Assembly (NCBI GenBank): GCA_964525565.1
Contig: CAZGHI010000051.1
Location: 1-16,428, forward strand
Source of the DNA: OLB6 sp964525565
Lineage (GTDB): Bacteria > Bacteroidota > Ignavibacteria > Kapaibacteriales > Kapaibacteriaceae
Length of the DNA: 16,428 nucleotides
Direction: 5' to 3'
Shown: positions 8,382-16,191 of the stretch, piece after piece
How positions within the stretch are numbered: the first letter of the stretch is position 1
Layout: each line of letters starts with the position of its first letter
Program-made: the position numbers and the translations under genes
Notes under the pieces: model-generated
The model's input: only the letters and a program-made list of their open reading frames with translations
Told to the model about the DNA's origin: nothing
Databases searched by the model: none

Positions 8382-9509
8382 TTACAGGTTCCCTCGTCGA
8401 GCCTGTTCACGTTCGATACTCTCGAACAATGCCTTGAAATTGCCCTTGCCAAACGATCGTGCCCCTTTGCGCTGAATGATTTCAAAAAACAGCGTCGGGC
8501 GATCTTCAACAGGTTTTGTAAAGATTTGGAGCAGGTATCCTTCGTCGTCGCGATCGACAAGTATATTGAGTTTTCGCAGTTCGTTGATGTCTTCGTCTAT
8601 CGTACCCACGCGGTCGAGCAAATCTTCGTAGTAGGTATCAGGAACGGTAAGAAACTGAACACCCCGATGCCTCAGTTCGGATACTGTGTAAAGAATGTCG
8701 TTGGTGGCAACGGCGATATGCTGAACTCCGGCCCCCTGATAAAACTCTAGATACTCTTCAATCTGACTTTTTTTCTTTCCGGTTGCAGGCTCGTTAATCG
8801 GGAACTTAATGTAGCCATTGCCGTTACTCATTACTTTACTCATAAGGGCTGAGTACTCAGTTGAAATGTCGTTGTCGTCGAACGTGAGTAACAGCTTAAA
8901 ACCCATCACCTGTTCATAAAATGCAACCCATTCATTCATTTTTCCTAGCTCAACGTTACCAACGCAGTGATCTACATAGAGCAAGCCAACCGGGGTGGTG
9001 GTGTAATCATCGGATGCAGGCTGATAGCCTGGAAGGAAAGCCCCGCTGTAGTTGCGGCGTTCTACAAACGTATGCCACGTGTCGCCATATGTATGGATGG
9101 CAGAGACCACAACCGTACCATGTTCATCCGAGAGCGTTGTGGGTTCCATTGCACTTTTCGCTCCACGCTTGGTTGTCTCTGTCCATGCTTTGGTGGCATC
9201 ATCAACCCAAAGAGCCAGCACCTTTACGCCGTCGCCGTGTTTCTTAATGTGCTCGCTGATCGGATGGTCAGGGTGCATTGGTGTTGTTAACACGAGGCGA
9301 ATTTTGCCTTGTTGCAATACGTACGAGGCGCGATCGCGGACACCTGTTTCTGGTCCGGCATAGGCAATAAGCTGAAATCCAAAAGCGGTGCGATAAAAGA
9401 ATGCAGCTTGTTTGGCATTGCCTACATAGAATTCGATATGATCCGTGCCGTTAATCGGCAGAAAATCTGCTTGTTCTGTTTGTTGCTCGAGTACTTCTTC
9501 AGAAATCAT
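8382..9509 (-). CDS. hppD: 4-hydroxyphenylpyruvate dioxygenase
   Basis: It converts 4-hydroxyphenylpyruvate and O2 to homogentisate and CO2, the second step of aerobic tyrosine breakdown, using non-heme Fe(II). The 375-residue length is normal. Two glyoxalase-like (VOC) modules are visible, from about 20-150 (NGTDHIEFYVGNAKQAAFFY) and 175-345. The metal ligands are H181 (VDHCVGNV), H264 (GVQHIAVAT) and E343 (TLFFEIIQRKG), followed by the conserved FGKGNFKALFESIE tail that closes the active site. ATG 9509 has AAAGGA six bases upstream on the coding strand. The related hydroxymandelate synthase uses the same fold and substrate but is far rarer and belongs to antibiotic clusters, so HPPD is the better call. 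It follows the aminotransferase gene by only 13 bases. Confidence 0.96.
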   Translation of the reverse strand: MISEEVLEQQTEQADFLPINGTDHIEFYVGNAKQAAFFYRTAFGFQLIAYAGPETGVRDRASYVLQQGKIRLVLTTPMHPDHPISEHIKKHGDGVKVLALWVDDATKAWTETTKRGAKSAMEPTTLSDEHGTVVVSAIHTYGDTWHTFVERRNYSGAFLPGYQPASDDYTTTPVGLLYVDHCVGNVELGKMNEWVAFYEQVMGFKLLLTFDDNDISTEYSALMSKVMSNGNGYIKFPINEPATGKKKSQIEEYLEFYQGAGVQHIAVATNDILYTVSELRHRGVQFLTVPDTYYEDLLDRVGTIDEDINELRKLNILVDRDDEGYLLQIFTKPVEDRPTLFFEIIQRKGARSFGKGNFKALFESIEREQARRGNL

Positions 9510-9522
9510 CGTATTCCTTTAG

Positions 9523-10632
9523 TCAACTTTCAACAAAAAGTTCTGATTGTTCAGTGAGCACCGTTGCTAACTGAATGTTCTGTTCGGGTGTACCAAGGGT
9601 TATGCGAACAGCACCTGGATGTCCGAATGCAGTCAGTCTTCTGGTAATAAACCCCTTGTGTAAAAGCATCATGTAAAACTTCTCCGCCAACTGTGAAGAA
9701 CCACAATCCACGAAAACAAAATTCGCAACACTATCAGAAGTACGGTATCCGCATCCTTCAAGTGCATCACGCACAAGCACCATTCCTTGTTGTGCCGTTT
9801 CTACAGTTTTGCGAATATGCTGGGAATCGTTTAATGCGGCAATTGCAGCAGCACAGCCAACAGCATTTGGATCGAATGGCAATACGGTTTTCAAAAGCCA
9901 TTGTATTACATCAGGTGAGCCAATGGCATACCCAATGCGTAGTGCAGCGAGTCCATATGCCTTCGAAAAGGTACGCAAGGTGACAAGGTTTTTCCGATTC
10001 AGCTTTGTGCTATCGGGGTAGGTTGTTGGAGCCTGGGCAACAGCATATTCGAAATATGCCTCGTCAACTACAATCAGTACCGACGCAGGCACGTTGTTAA
10101 CGAGCCATTCCAACTCGGCGGTTGTAATGTGTGTACCCGTAGGATTGTTTGGATTTGGTATATACAACACCTTGGTGTTGGGGGTAACAGCCGAAGCAAG
10201 CGCTTCCACATCGAACCGATATCCCGGGGCAAGTGGTACGTAGTGTGGAACTTTGCCAACTGCCTTAACGGCAATGTCAAAGCTTACAAAGCCCCCTTCA
10301 CAGCTCAACGCTGTGTCACCAGGGAGTAAAAACGTTCGCATGATATGGTGGATGAGCGCATCCGAACCATTGTGAACAACAATGCACTCTGCAGAACAAC
10401 CATGGTGCTGAGCAAGTGCCGTACGGAGCGCAGCTCCACCATCACCATACCGGTGGAGCGTACGTATTGCCTTGCTTGCAGCTTCTGCTGCAAGAGTAGA
10501 TGGACCCAATGGGTTTTCGTTCGAAGCTAGCTTTTCTACGTTAGCCAATCCATACCGATGGCGAATCTGCTCTGCAGATTCGCCGGGAGTGTATGTTCCT
10601 ACGCCGGTAAGGTGTTCTGGGCCTCGAATCAT
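9523..10632 (-). CDS. hisC: HisC-like PLP aminotransferase (histidinol-phosphate or aromatic)
   Basis: This fold type I, class II aminotransferase of 369 residues is annotated by similarity as histidinol-phosphate aminotransferase. Motifs are SNENPLGPS (37-45), YGDGG (62-66), NPNNPTGT (160-167), D190 and Y193 in VVDEAYFEY, the PLP lysine K224 in TFSKAYGLA, and R232 in LRIGYAIG. ATG 10632 is used; no Shine-Dalgarno is visible. No other his gene is in the window. The next genes, 13 bases downstream and beyond, are HPPD and GDH. From this I infer that its main substrate may be tyrosine or phenylalanine, since HisC enzymes are known to accept aromatic amino acids. Sequence alone does not settle the substrate, so the symbol marks the family, not a proven role. 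Confidence 0.85.
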   Translation of the reverse strand: MIRGPEHLTGVGTYTPGESAEQIRHRYGLANVEKLASNENPLGPSTLAAEAASKAIRTLHRYGDGGAALRTALAQHHGCSAECIVVHNGSDALIHHIMRTFLLPGDTALSCEGGFVSFDIAVKAVGKVPHYVPLAPGYRFDVEALASAVTPNTKVLYIPNPNNPTGTHITTAELEWLVNNVPASVLIVVDEAYFEYAVAQAPTTYPDSTKLNRKNLVTLRTFSKAYGLAALRIGYAIGSPDVIQWLLKTVLPFDPNAVGCAAAIAALNDSQHIRKTVETAQQGMVLVRDALEGCGYRTSDSVANFVFVDCGSSQLAEKFYMMLLHKGFITRRLTAFGHPGAVRITLGTPEQNIQLATVLTEQSELFVES

Positions 10633-10676
10633 GGCGGCAAAAGTACGAATTGCACCGGCTCTCTATTTTCGTTGTT

Positions 10677-11675
10677 GTGTTACCTCGTATTGTTATCATC
10701 TTTACCGGCGGAACCATTGCTTCTACGCTCGTTGAAGCCTTTGGTGGCGTGGTGCCACGCCTAACGGGCGGTGAGATTCTTGCACACATTTCGGATGTGC
10801 GCAAAGAAGCTGATATCGTAATCCATGAATTCGGTGCATACCCCGGTCCACACATCACCCTACAGCATATGCAGGATCTTTCGGTATTGGTTCAACAATA
10901 CTGTAACGACTCCACTGTTCACGGTGTGGTGATTACCCATGGTACCGACACGCTGGAAGAAACAGCATACTTTCTTGATTGTACCGTAACCACACATAAG
11001 CCGATAATTGTAATCGGCGCCATGCGAAATTCTTCGGAACCGGATTGGGATGGTCCGCGAAACCTACGCGACGCTATCTTGGTTTGTGCAACTCCCGAGG
11101 CCGCAAACAAAGGAGTTTTGGTGTTGCTTGGCGGTGATATTCTGGCTGCGTCCGAAGCAACAAAGGCAGATACGGAAGATGTGAATACGTTCACCAGCAT
11201 GAACTTTGGTCCACTTGGCCACGTTAAAAACAAACACGTTCTGTTTCTTCGAAATCCACTCCACCGCGAGCATTTTGTTCTTGATCATCTTCCTCGATTT
11301 GTGCCATTGCTAAAGTGTTATGCGGGTATGGACCGTTGGCTGGTTGACGCTGCAGTGCATAATAACCCCGATGGATTAGTCATCGAGGCATTCGGTGTTG
11401 GCAACGTTACGCCATCGGTGTACCACGCATTGGTAGATGTCGTGCGCGAGAACATTCCGGTGGTGCTGGTTTCCCGATGCCCGGTAGGTCGCGTAGAGCA
11501 CGTTTATGCATATGAAGGAGCTGGAAAACATTTGCACTCGGCAGGTGTGATTTTTGCTGATTACTTAAACGGACCGAAGGCGCGGATTAAACTCATCTGT
11601 GCACTTGGCAACAACCTGTCAGTTGATCAGATACGCGACCGATTTGAGTGGGTTGAGAAAGAAGGCCTTCACTGA
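10677..11675 (+). CDS. L-asparaginase (cytoplasmic)
   Basis: It hydrolyses L-asparagine to aspartate and ammonia. Counting from GTG 10677 (332 residues), the nucleophile-bearing motif FTGGTIAS is at 9-16 and the second catalytic motif HGTDT at 88-92. The AMRNSSEPDWDGPRNL segment is typical of the family, the catalytic lysine lies in ATKADTEDVNTF, and SRCPVGRV is near the start of the C-terminal domain. There is no signal peptide, so the enzyme should be cytoplasmic. The frame is open up to a TTG at 10650, but the added residues do not look like family sequence and no Shine-Dalgarno supports either start. It heads a four-gene plus-strand run and is divergent from the aminotransferase gene with 44 bases between them. 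A glutaminase side activity is possible. Confidence 0.92.
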   Translation: MLPRIVIIFTGGTIASTLVEAFGGVVPRLTGGEILAHISDVRKEADIVIHEFGAYPGPHITLQHMQDLSVLVQQYCNDSTVHGVVITHGTDTLEETAYFLDCTVTTHKPIIVIGAMRNSSEPDWDGPRNLRDAILVCATPEAANKGVLVLLGGDILAASEATKADTEDVNTFTSMNFGPLGHVKNKHVLFLRNPLHREHFVLDHLPRFVPLLKCYAGMDRWLVDAAVHNNPDGLVIEAFGVGNVTPSVYHALVDVVRENIPVVLVSRCPVGRVEHVYAYEGAGKHLHSAGVIFADYLNGPKARIKLICALGNNLSVDQIRDRFEWVEKEGLH

Positions 11676-12802
11676 TGCGTAGTACTGTTGCCACGATTGA
11701 TCTGGATGCTCTTGAATGGAATTTGAAAACGATCCGCCGGAAAGCCGGTTCGGCAGGTATTTGCGCGATGGTCAAAGCCAATGCTTACGGACATGGGATG
11801 ATTGAAGTCTCTCGGCTACTTGTTGAACACGGAATTCAATTTTTGGGAGTTGCATTCATACAAGAAGCAATTGCACTGCGAGAGGCAGGAATACAGGTTC
11901 CAATCCTCGTTCTCACACCCAACGAATCTTCAGAGGCTGATGCAGTTGTTCACTATAACCTTACCCCTGTAGTCGGGGATGTTCTGCAGGCGCAGGCAAT
12001 ACACGAGGCGGCGGCTCGGAGCGGCGCTTATGTTCATGCACACCTGTACGTAGATACTGGAATGCACCGCGATGGGGTGCTCGTACACGATGTGCCGGAC
12101 GTACTGAACAAACTGGACACAATGAGCCGACTTGTTGTGGAGGGTATATGTACCCACATGGCTACGGCCGATGTGTTACATGATGCTTTCCTCACCGAAC
12201 AACTCGACATATTTTACGCCTTACTTGCACGGCTCCAGAAACAAGGCCGTACCTTTGCACATATTCATGCGGCGAATACAGGCGCTCTCTGGCAGTCTCC
12301 GCAGTCATTGTTTACACTCGTTCGTCCCGGACTATCGCTGTATGGCTACGCATCTCCTGCAGCCGACGAGCTGCACTTACGCCCGGTTATGCGGCTTACA
12401 TCCCGTGTGCTCTCCAAACGCCGACTATGGCCCGGAGAAACGGTGAGCTACGGACGCCGATATATGACTACACAGGAAACCACCATCTGCACTGTTCCAA
12501 TCGGATATGGCGATGGCTACAGCCGAGCCCTTTCCGGGAAAGCCTACTGTATCATCCGCGGCACTTTGCACCCTGTGGTTGGATCAATCTGCATGGACGA
12601 GGTGATGGTGGATGTTGGCAAGGCCGACGTAGCTATTGGCGACGAAGTTGTTTTTCTTGGCACACAGGCCGACAACACTGGCAAGGTTCAGAGCATAGAT
12701 GCAACAGATATTGCATCATGGGCCGGCACCATTCCATACGAGATTACAACAGCTATTTCTCAGAGAGTGCCAAGAATTTTTGTAAGGGGTAAGGGGCTTT
12801 AA
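11675..12802 (+). CDS. alr: Alanine racemase
   Basis: It interconverts L- and D-alanine, supplying D-Ala for peptidoglycan. The 375-residue protein has the PLP lysine K34 in MVKANAYGHG, the VDTGMHRDG motif at 126-134, the PLP-phosphate and barrel motifs VRPGLSLYG (216-224), and the second catalytic base Y259 in ETVSYGRRY. IGYGDGYSR (276-284) and GSICMDEVMVDV (303-314) lie in the C-terminal beta domain. Both bases of the two-base mechanism are therefore present, and the length is usual. Its ATG shares one base with the asparaginase stop (TGATG, 11673-11677), which implies coupled translation. Confidence 0.96.
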   Translation: MRSTVATIDLDALEWNLKTIRRKAGSAGICAMVKANAYGHGMIEVSRLLVEHGIQFLGVAFIQEAIALREAGIQVPILVLTPNESSEADAVVHYNLTPVVGDVLQAQAIHEAAARSGAYVHAHLYVDTGMHRDGVLVHDVPDVLNKLDTMSRLVVEGICTHMATADVLHDAFLTEQLDIFYALLARLQKQGRTFAHIHAANTGALWQSPQSLFTLVRPGLSLYGYASPAADELHLRPVMRLTSRVLSKRRLWPGETVSYGRRYMTTQETTICTVPIGYGDGYSRALSGKAYCIIRGTLHPVVGSICMDEVMVDVGKADVAIGDEVVFLGTQADNTGKVQSIDATDIASWAGTIPYEITTAISQRVPRIFVRGKGL

Positions 12803-12803
12803 T

Positions 12804-13589
12804 ATGCTGAACGTAAGACTCGAAAACTTCGAGGGTCCGCTAGACCTTTTGCTCTTCTTCATTCGGCGCGATGAACTCGATATTTACGATATCCCTATTG
12901 CCTCCATTACGCAGGAATTCCTTGAGTACGTGCGTGTAATGGAGTTGCTCGATCTAGAGCTGGCCGGTGAATTTGTTGTTATGGCGTCGATGTTGGTGCA
13001 AATCAAAGCCCAAATGTTGCTACCTCGGGAAGAACGAACAGAAGCACAGGCAGGCACCGTAGATGAGCATGACCCAAGAGCCGAGCTTGTTCGCAGGTTG
13101 CTTGAGTACAAACAATTCAAGGAGGCTTCGGAACAGTTAAGCACACAAGCCGATGAACAGCGTTACGTTTTGTACAGACGTGTATTTGAAGCAGAACACA
13201 TTCACCAGGAAGATCAAGGATCGTACCGAAATGCAACACTGTTCGACCTCTTAAAAGCACTAAAGCGTGCCGTTGAGCGCGCTCCCGAAACACCTGCTTC
13301 TCATATCGTTGAACGGTATCCACTCACCGTAGAAGAGAAAGCCGAAGAAATAACACATTTGCTACGCAGCCGACCAAGTATTCGATTTTTTGAGCTTGTA
13401 GGTGGCTTAACAAAAACCCACATTGTTGTTACATTTCTGGCCCTCTTAGAGTTGGCGAAGAACCATCGGATCAGAGTGCAGCAAGATGAACAGTTTGACG
13501 ACATCGTGATTGTTCATCGGAACGACGACGAGGTTACCCAAGAGTTGCCAGAGACATCAACTGAAACCGGAACAGAAATATTATCATGA
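12804..13589 (+). CDS. scpA: Segregation and condensation protein A (kleisin)
   Basis: ScpA is the kleisin subunit that bridges the SMC heads and binds ScpB in the bacterial condensin complex on the nucleoid. The 261-residue protein begins with the family signature (ENFEGPLDLLLFFIRRDELD), followed by IASITQEFLEYV and LELAGEFVVMASMLVQIKAQMLLP, the N-terminal region that contacts the SMC neck. The middle part is polar and likely flexible. The C-terminal winged-helix part is around 175-240 (FFELVGGLTKTHIVVTFLAL), and an acidic, Glu/Thr-rich tail ends the protein. ATG 12804 lies one base after the alr stop. It overlaps scpB by 4 bases. Confidence 0.95.
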   Translation: MLNVRLENFEGPLDLLLFFIRRDELDIYDIPIASITQEFLEYVRVMELLDLELAGEFVVMASMLVQIKAQMLLPREERTEAQAGTVDEHDPRAELVRRLLEYKQFKEASEQLSTQADEQRYVLYRRVFEAEHIHQEDQGSYRNATLFDLLKALKRAVERAPETPASHIVERYPLTVEEKAEEITHLLRSRPSIRFFELVGGLTKTHIVVTFLALLELAKNHRIRVQQDEQFDDIVIVHRNDDEVTQELPETSTETGTEILS

Positions 13590-14392
13590 CAGATATTGAA
13601 ACAACCGGGTCACCAGAGCCCCTTAACGTTCCATACTTCTTTACGCTGGAACGGTACGACCAACGTCGTGCTCTTGAGTCGCTGATTTTTGCCAGTGAAG
13701 AGCCGCTAACAACGCGGATGATGCACAAAATATTGGTGCTTGAAGACCCAACGAGCGAAGTCCCTGGTCAGCAACACCTTCCGTTAGATGTGCCTCCGGA
13801 GAACACTCCTGCTGTGTCCAAAGAACCATTCGAAGTGCCAAAGGGGTACTTCGATGATTTAGTGGTAGAGATTAACGATGAGTTGGAAATGGGCGACCGG
13901 CCATTTCGCGTTGTGAAGATAGCCGGTGGCTACCAATTTGCTACCACACCACAGCACGGTCAGCTTGTGCAGCGTTTGCTAAAAGCACGCAACCGAAAAA
14001 GATTAACGCAGGCGGCATTGGAAACTCTTGCTATCATTGCTTACCGACAACCAATCACCAAGAGCGAGATTGATGCAGTACGCGGCGTTACCACCAGCGA
14101 CGTTGTGAACTCGTTGGTGGAGAAGGATCTCGTAGCCATTGTTGGCCGAAGTGAGGCTGTAGGCAAACCCATTTTATATGGCACCACCGACGACTTTCTT
14201 CGTTTGTTCGGGTTGAACTCGCTTTCCGACTTACCAAAGCTGCGGGAGATTGACGATTTGCTGAAGACAACGACCACGTTGATTGAAGCGGATGAAACGA
14301 TAACGCTAACTGTCGATCACAGAATGTTACGCAAACAACTTGCAGAACTAATAGCAGAGAGCCAGAATACACCACCGGCTGCGGAAGCGTAA
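13586..14392 (+). CDS. scpB: Segregation and condensation protein B
   Basis: ScpB dimers bind the ScpA linker and regulate SMC condensin. Two winged-helix domains are visible: the first from about 27-125 (ALESLIFASEEPLTTRMMHKI, then VVKIAGGYQFAT), the second from about 128-215 with the most conserved block LTQAALETLAIIAYRQPITKSEI (140-162) and GRSEAVGKPILYGTTDDFL. The first domain holds a Pro/Glu-rich insertion (about 54-88) that the usual 180-220 residue ScpB lacks, which helps explain the 268-residue length. A C-terminal extension of about 45 residues also follows DLPKL. The start ATG overlaps the scpA stop (ATGA, 13586-13589). No intrinsic terminator was found in the 66 bases between its stop and that of convergent lipA. 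Confidence 0.95.
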   Translation: MTDIETTGSPEPLNVPYFFTLERYDQRRALESLIFASEEPLTTRMMHKILVLEDPTSEVPGQQHLPLDVPPENTPAVSKEPFEVPKGYFDDLVVEINDELEMGDRPFRVVKIAGGYQFATTPQHGQLVQRLLKARNRKRLTQAALETLAIIAYRQPITKSEIDAVRGVTTSDVVNSLVEKDLVAIVGRSEAVGKPILYGTTDDFLRLFGLNSLSDLPKLREIDDLLKTTTTLIEADETITLTVDHRMLRKQLAELIAESQNTPPAAEA

Positions 14393-14458
14393 ACACACAA
14401 AACGTATTACCGATTTACAGCAAGTCGTTCTTCAGTTACATCCCTAATGTGTTCACGG

Positions 14459-15331
14459 CTATACATGCCTCTCAGCATGGTAGGAACTACGAACAAGAGG
14501 TCCGCTTTCAACATGATCAAAGCCCATCTGTTCACCAACCTCCTTGTAGCGCTTAAACTCGTCGGGGTGTACGAATCGGTCCACGGGCAAATGGTTTTTT
14601 GTTGGCTGAAGATACTGTCCAAGTGTAAGCACATCAGTGCCAACGCTAACAAGGTCTTGCATTGTTGCAAGGACTTCGTCCGGTGTTTCGCCAAGCCCTA
14701 GCATAATGCCTGTTTTTGTGCGCATTCCTGCACGTTTACTTTCTGCAAGAACGTCAAGCGTCCACTGATAACGTCCTTGTGGTCGTACACGTTTATATAA
14801 TCGTGGCACAGTTTCGGTGTTATGATTGAGCAGGTCCGGTTTTTCACGGATGATCCGATACAAATTGTCGGTATTCCCCTTAAAGTCCGGAATAAGAACC
14901 TCGATGGTAGTGGCTGGCGAGGCTTCTCGTACAGCACGAATTGTTTCAGCCCATATCTCAGAGCCGCCATCTTTTAGCTCGTCGCGGTTCACGCTGGTTA
15001 TTACTGCGTGGCGAAGGTTCATGGCAACCACCGCTTCAGCAACACGACGTGGCTCATCGAGGTCCACAGGAAGAGGACGCCCCGTTTTTACAGCACAGAA
15101 CCCGCACGATCGTGTGCACGTATCGCCGTGGATCATAAACGTTGCCGTACCTGCATTCCAGCACTCAGTGATATTTGGGCAACGAGCTTCTTCACAAACT
15201 GTATGTAACGCCTTGGAGCGCATCATGCCCTTTAGTCGGGCATAGTCTGCCCCGCCTGGTGCGCGAACTTTTAACCACTCTGGTCGGCGTGAAGAAAGTT
15301 CGGGAGCGTCAATTACTGGTAGTTCAATCAT
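14459..15331 (-). CDS. lipA: Lipoyl synthase (radical SAM)
   Basis: It inserts two sulfur atoms into protein-bound octanoyl groups, making lipoyl cofactors for pyruvate and 2-oxoglutarate dehydrogenases and glycine cleavage. The auxiliary, sacrificial 4Fe-4S cluster motif is C46-X4-C51-X5-C57 (CEEARCPNITEC). The radical SAM motif CX3CX2C is C72-C76-C79 (CTRSCGFC). The cluster-ligand serine lies in RSSYHA at 281-286. VNRDEL and DGG mark the SAM region. The 290-residue length is normal. ATG 15331 overlaps the preceding gene's stop (ATGA), so it is probably translated as part of the HPt-hypothetical-lipA operon. No lipB gene is in the window. Confidence 0.97.
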   Translation of the reverse strand: MIELPVIDAPELSSRRPEWLKVRAPGGADYARLKGMMRSKALHTVCEEARCPNITECWNAGTATFMIHGDTCTRSCGFCAVKTGRPLPVDLDEPRRVAEAVVAMNLRHAVITSVNRDELKDGGSEIWAETIRAVREASPATTIEVLIPDFKGNTDNLYRIIREKPDLLNHNTETVPRLYKRVRPQGRYQWTLDVLAESKRAGMRTKTGIMLGLGETPDEVLATMQDLVSVGTDVLTLGQYLQPTKNHLPVDRFVHPDEFKRYKEVGEQMGFDHVESGPLVRSSYHAERHV

Positions 15332-15825
15332 GGCAATGGTTTCATTAGTGCCGGATGAAGCTTGCGAGCCATCACCGGAACAATGTCAAGGATGGTTTCA
15401 GGAGTCTTGTAAAGGTCTTTGGCCTGAAATTCAGGGTCAGGCATTTTAAACTCGACATCGTACACATAAGCATTCATAAGTACTCGACTACCGCGACGAA
15501 AAAAGTTGCCTTGAACAACGCGGTGTGCATTCAGTTTTTCCACGGCTCTCCAAACATCGCTCTCGTACTGTGGATTGGTGGGGTCCAGATTAAACTCACT
15601 CGTTGCCAATTCAACCGAGTCGGCAGGGACAATCACAAATGTTGTTTGGTCGGGCTGAACCTGCAGAAGTTCAGTGCGCAGCGAGTCGGCCAGATCATAT
15701 GACCATACGTTCAGGCTTACCTCGCCATCCATATTCCGAAAGGGAAGCACCACAACGCGAATCTGTGCAGAGAGTGTTACTGCTAGCGTGATTCCGCAGA
15801 TAAAGACTGTTAAAAAACGATTCAT
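15328..15825 (-). CDS. Small exported protein, possible TolB-N/FlgO-like fold
   Basis: This 165-residue protein starts at ATG 15825, with AAGG about ten bases upstream on the coding strand. The open frame extends to 15900, but that part lies inside the HPt gene and has no signal-peptide logic. Residues 1-20 (MNRFLTVFICGITLAVTLSA) form a clear signal peptide. There is no lipobox cysteine at the cleavage site, so it is probably soluble periplasmic or outer-membrane associated. IRVVVLPFRNMDGE followed by a long helix and later VQGNFFRRGSRVLMNAYVYDVE resembles the alpha/beta domain shared by the TolB N-terminus, FlgO and adenylate-cyclase-linked 'LPF' domains, which recur in FCB genomes. This is fold-level resemblance, not an assigned function. 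It overlaps lipA by 4 bases. Confidence 0.75.
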   Translation of the reverse strand: MNRFLTVFICGITLAVTLSAQIRVVVLPFRNMDGEVSLNVWSYDLADSLRTELLQVQPDQTTFVIVPADSVELATSEFNLDPTNPQYESDVWRAVEKLNAHRVVQGNFFRRGSRVLMNAYVYDVEFKMPDPEFQAKDLYKTPETILDIVPVMARKLHPALMKPLP

Positions 15826-15844
15826 GACTCTACCTTGTACAAAG

Positions 15845-16189
15845 TTATTTCGGCGCTTTAGATGAAAGACGTTGCTGAAGGTCCAGCAGTATTTGCTCAA
15901 GAAGTTTTACTCTTTCCTGTGCCCCTTCCCAGTCTGTTTCCTTTGCACACGCCATGATTTCACGCCCAATGTTTGCCAACTGATCGAAGCCGAACTGTAG
16001 GAACGACCCTTTAATTGTATGACCGAGTCTGTAGAGAGCCTCCGTATCGGACTGCTCAGAAAACATCACGGCTGCGTTGTGAAGATCTCTCAGCCACAGC
16101 GAAGCAAAGTCGGGAAGGAGGTCTGCCAACATGGGGTTGGTTGGCAGAACATCGGGAAGAGTATATGGTGGAACTGAACGGTCTGACAC
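15845..16189 (-). CDS. Stand-alone HPt (histidine phosphotransfer) domain protein
   Basis: HPt proteins pass phosphoryl groups between response-regulator receiver domains in multistep phosphorelays. In this 114-residue protein the phosphoacceptor is H57 in ALYRLGHTIKGSFLQFGF, with K60 and G61 in the standard positions. Helices around 28-45 and 52-108 would make the four-helix bundle. The first 20 residues are Pro-rich and probably disordered. GTG 16189 is chosen because AGGAG (coding strand, 16201-16197) precedes it by seven bases. An ATG at 16132 (residue 20) is possible but lacks any such site. No kinase or receiver gene is in the window, so its partners are unknown. It lies 19 bases upstream of the small exported protein and directly abuts rnpB. 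Confidence 0.85.
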   Translation of the reverse strand: MSDRSVPPYTLPDVLPTNPMLADLLPDFASLWLRDLHNAAVMFSEQSDTEALYRLGHTIKGSFLQFGFDQLANIGREIMACAKETDWEGAQERVKLLEQILLDLQQRLSSKAPK

Positions 16190-16191
16190 GG

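Noticed and set aside
8967..9290. Several plus-strand open frames of over 100 codons across hppD
   Set aside because: They overlap each other in different frames and lie antisense to a gene with all metal ligands in place.
10650..10676. Earlier TTG start for asparaginase
   Set aside because: The nine added residues precede the family's usual N-terminus (a short run before TGGTI), and no ribosome binding site supports them. GTG 10677 fits the family length better.
14826..15245. Plus-strand open frame of 139 codons inside lipA
   Set aside because: It is antisense to the cluster-binding core of lipoyl synthase; its Ser/Arg-rich composition is that of a shadow frame.
15826..15900. N-terminal extension of the small exported protein to 15900
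   Set aside because: It would overlap the HPt gene and bury the signal peptide; ATG 15825 gives a clean signal peptide.
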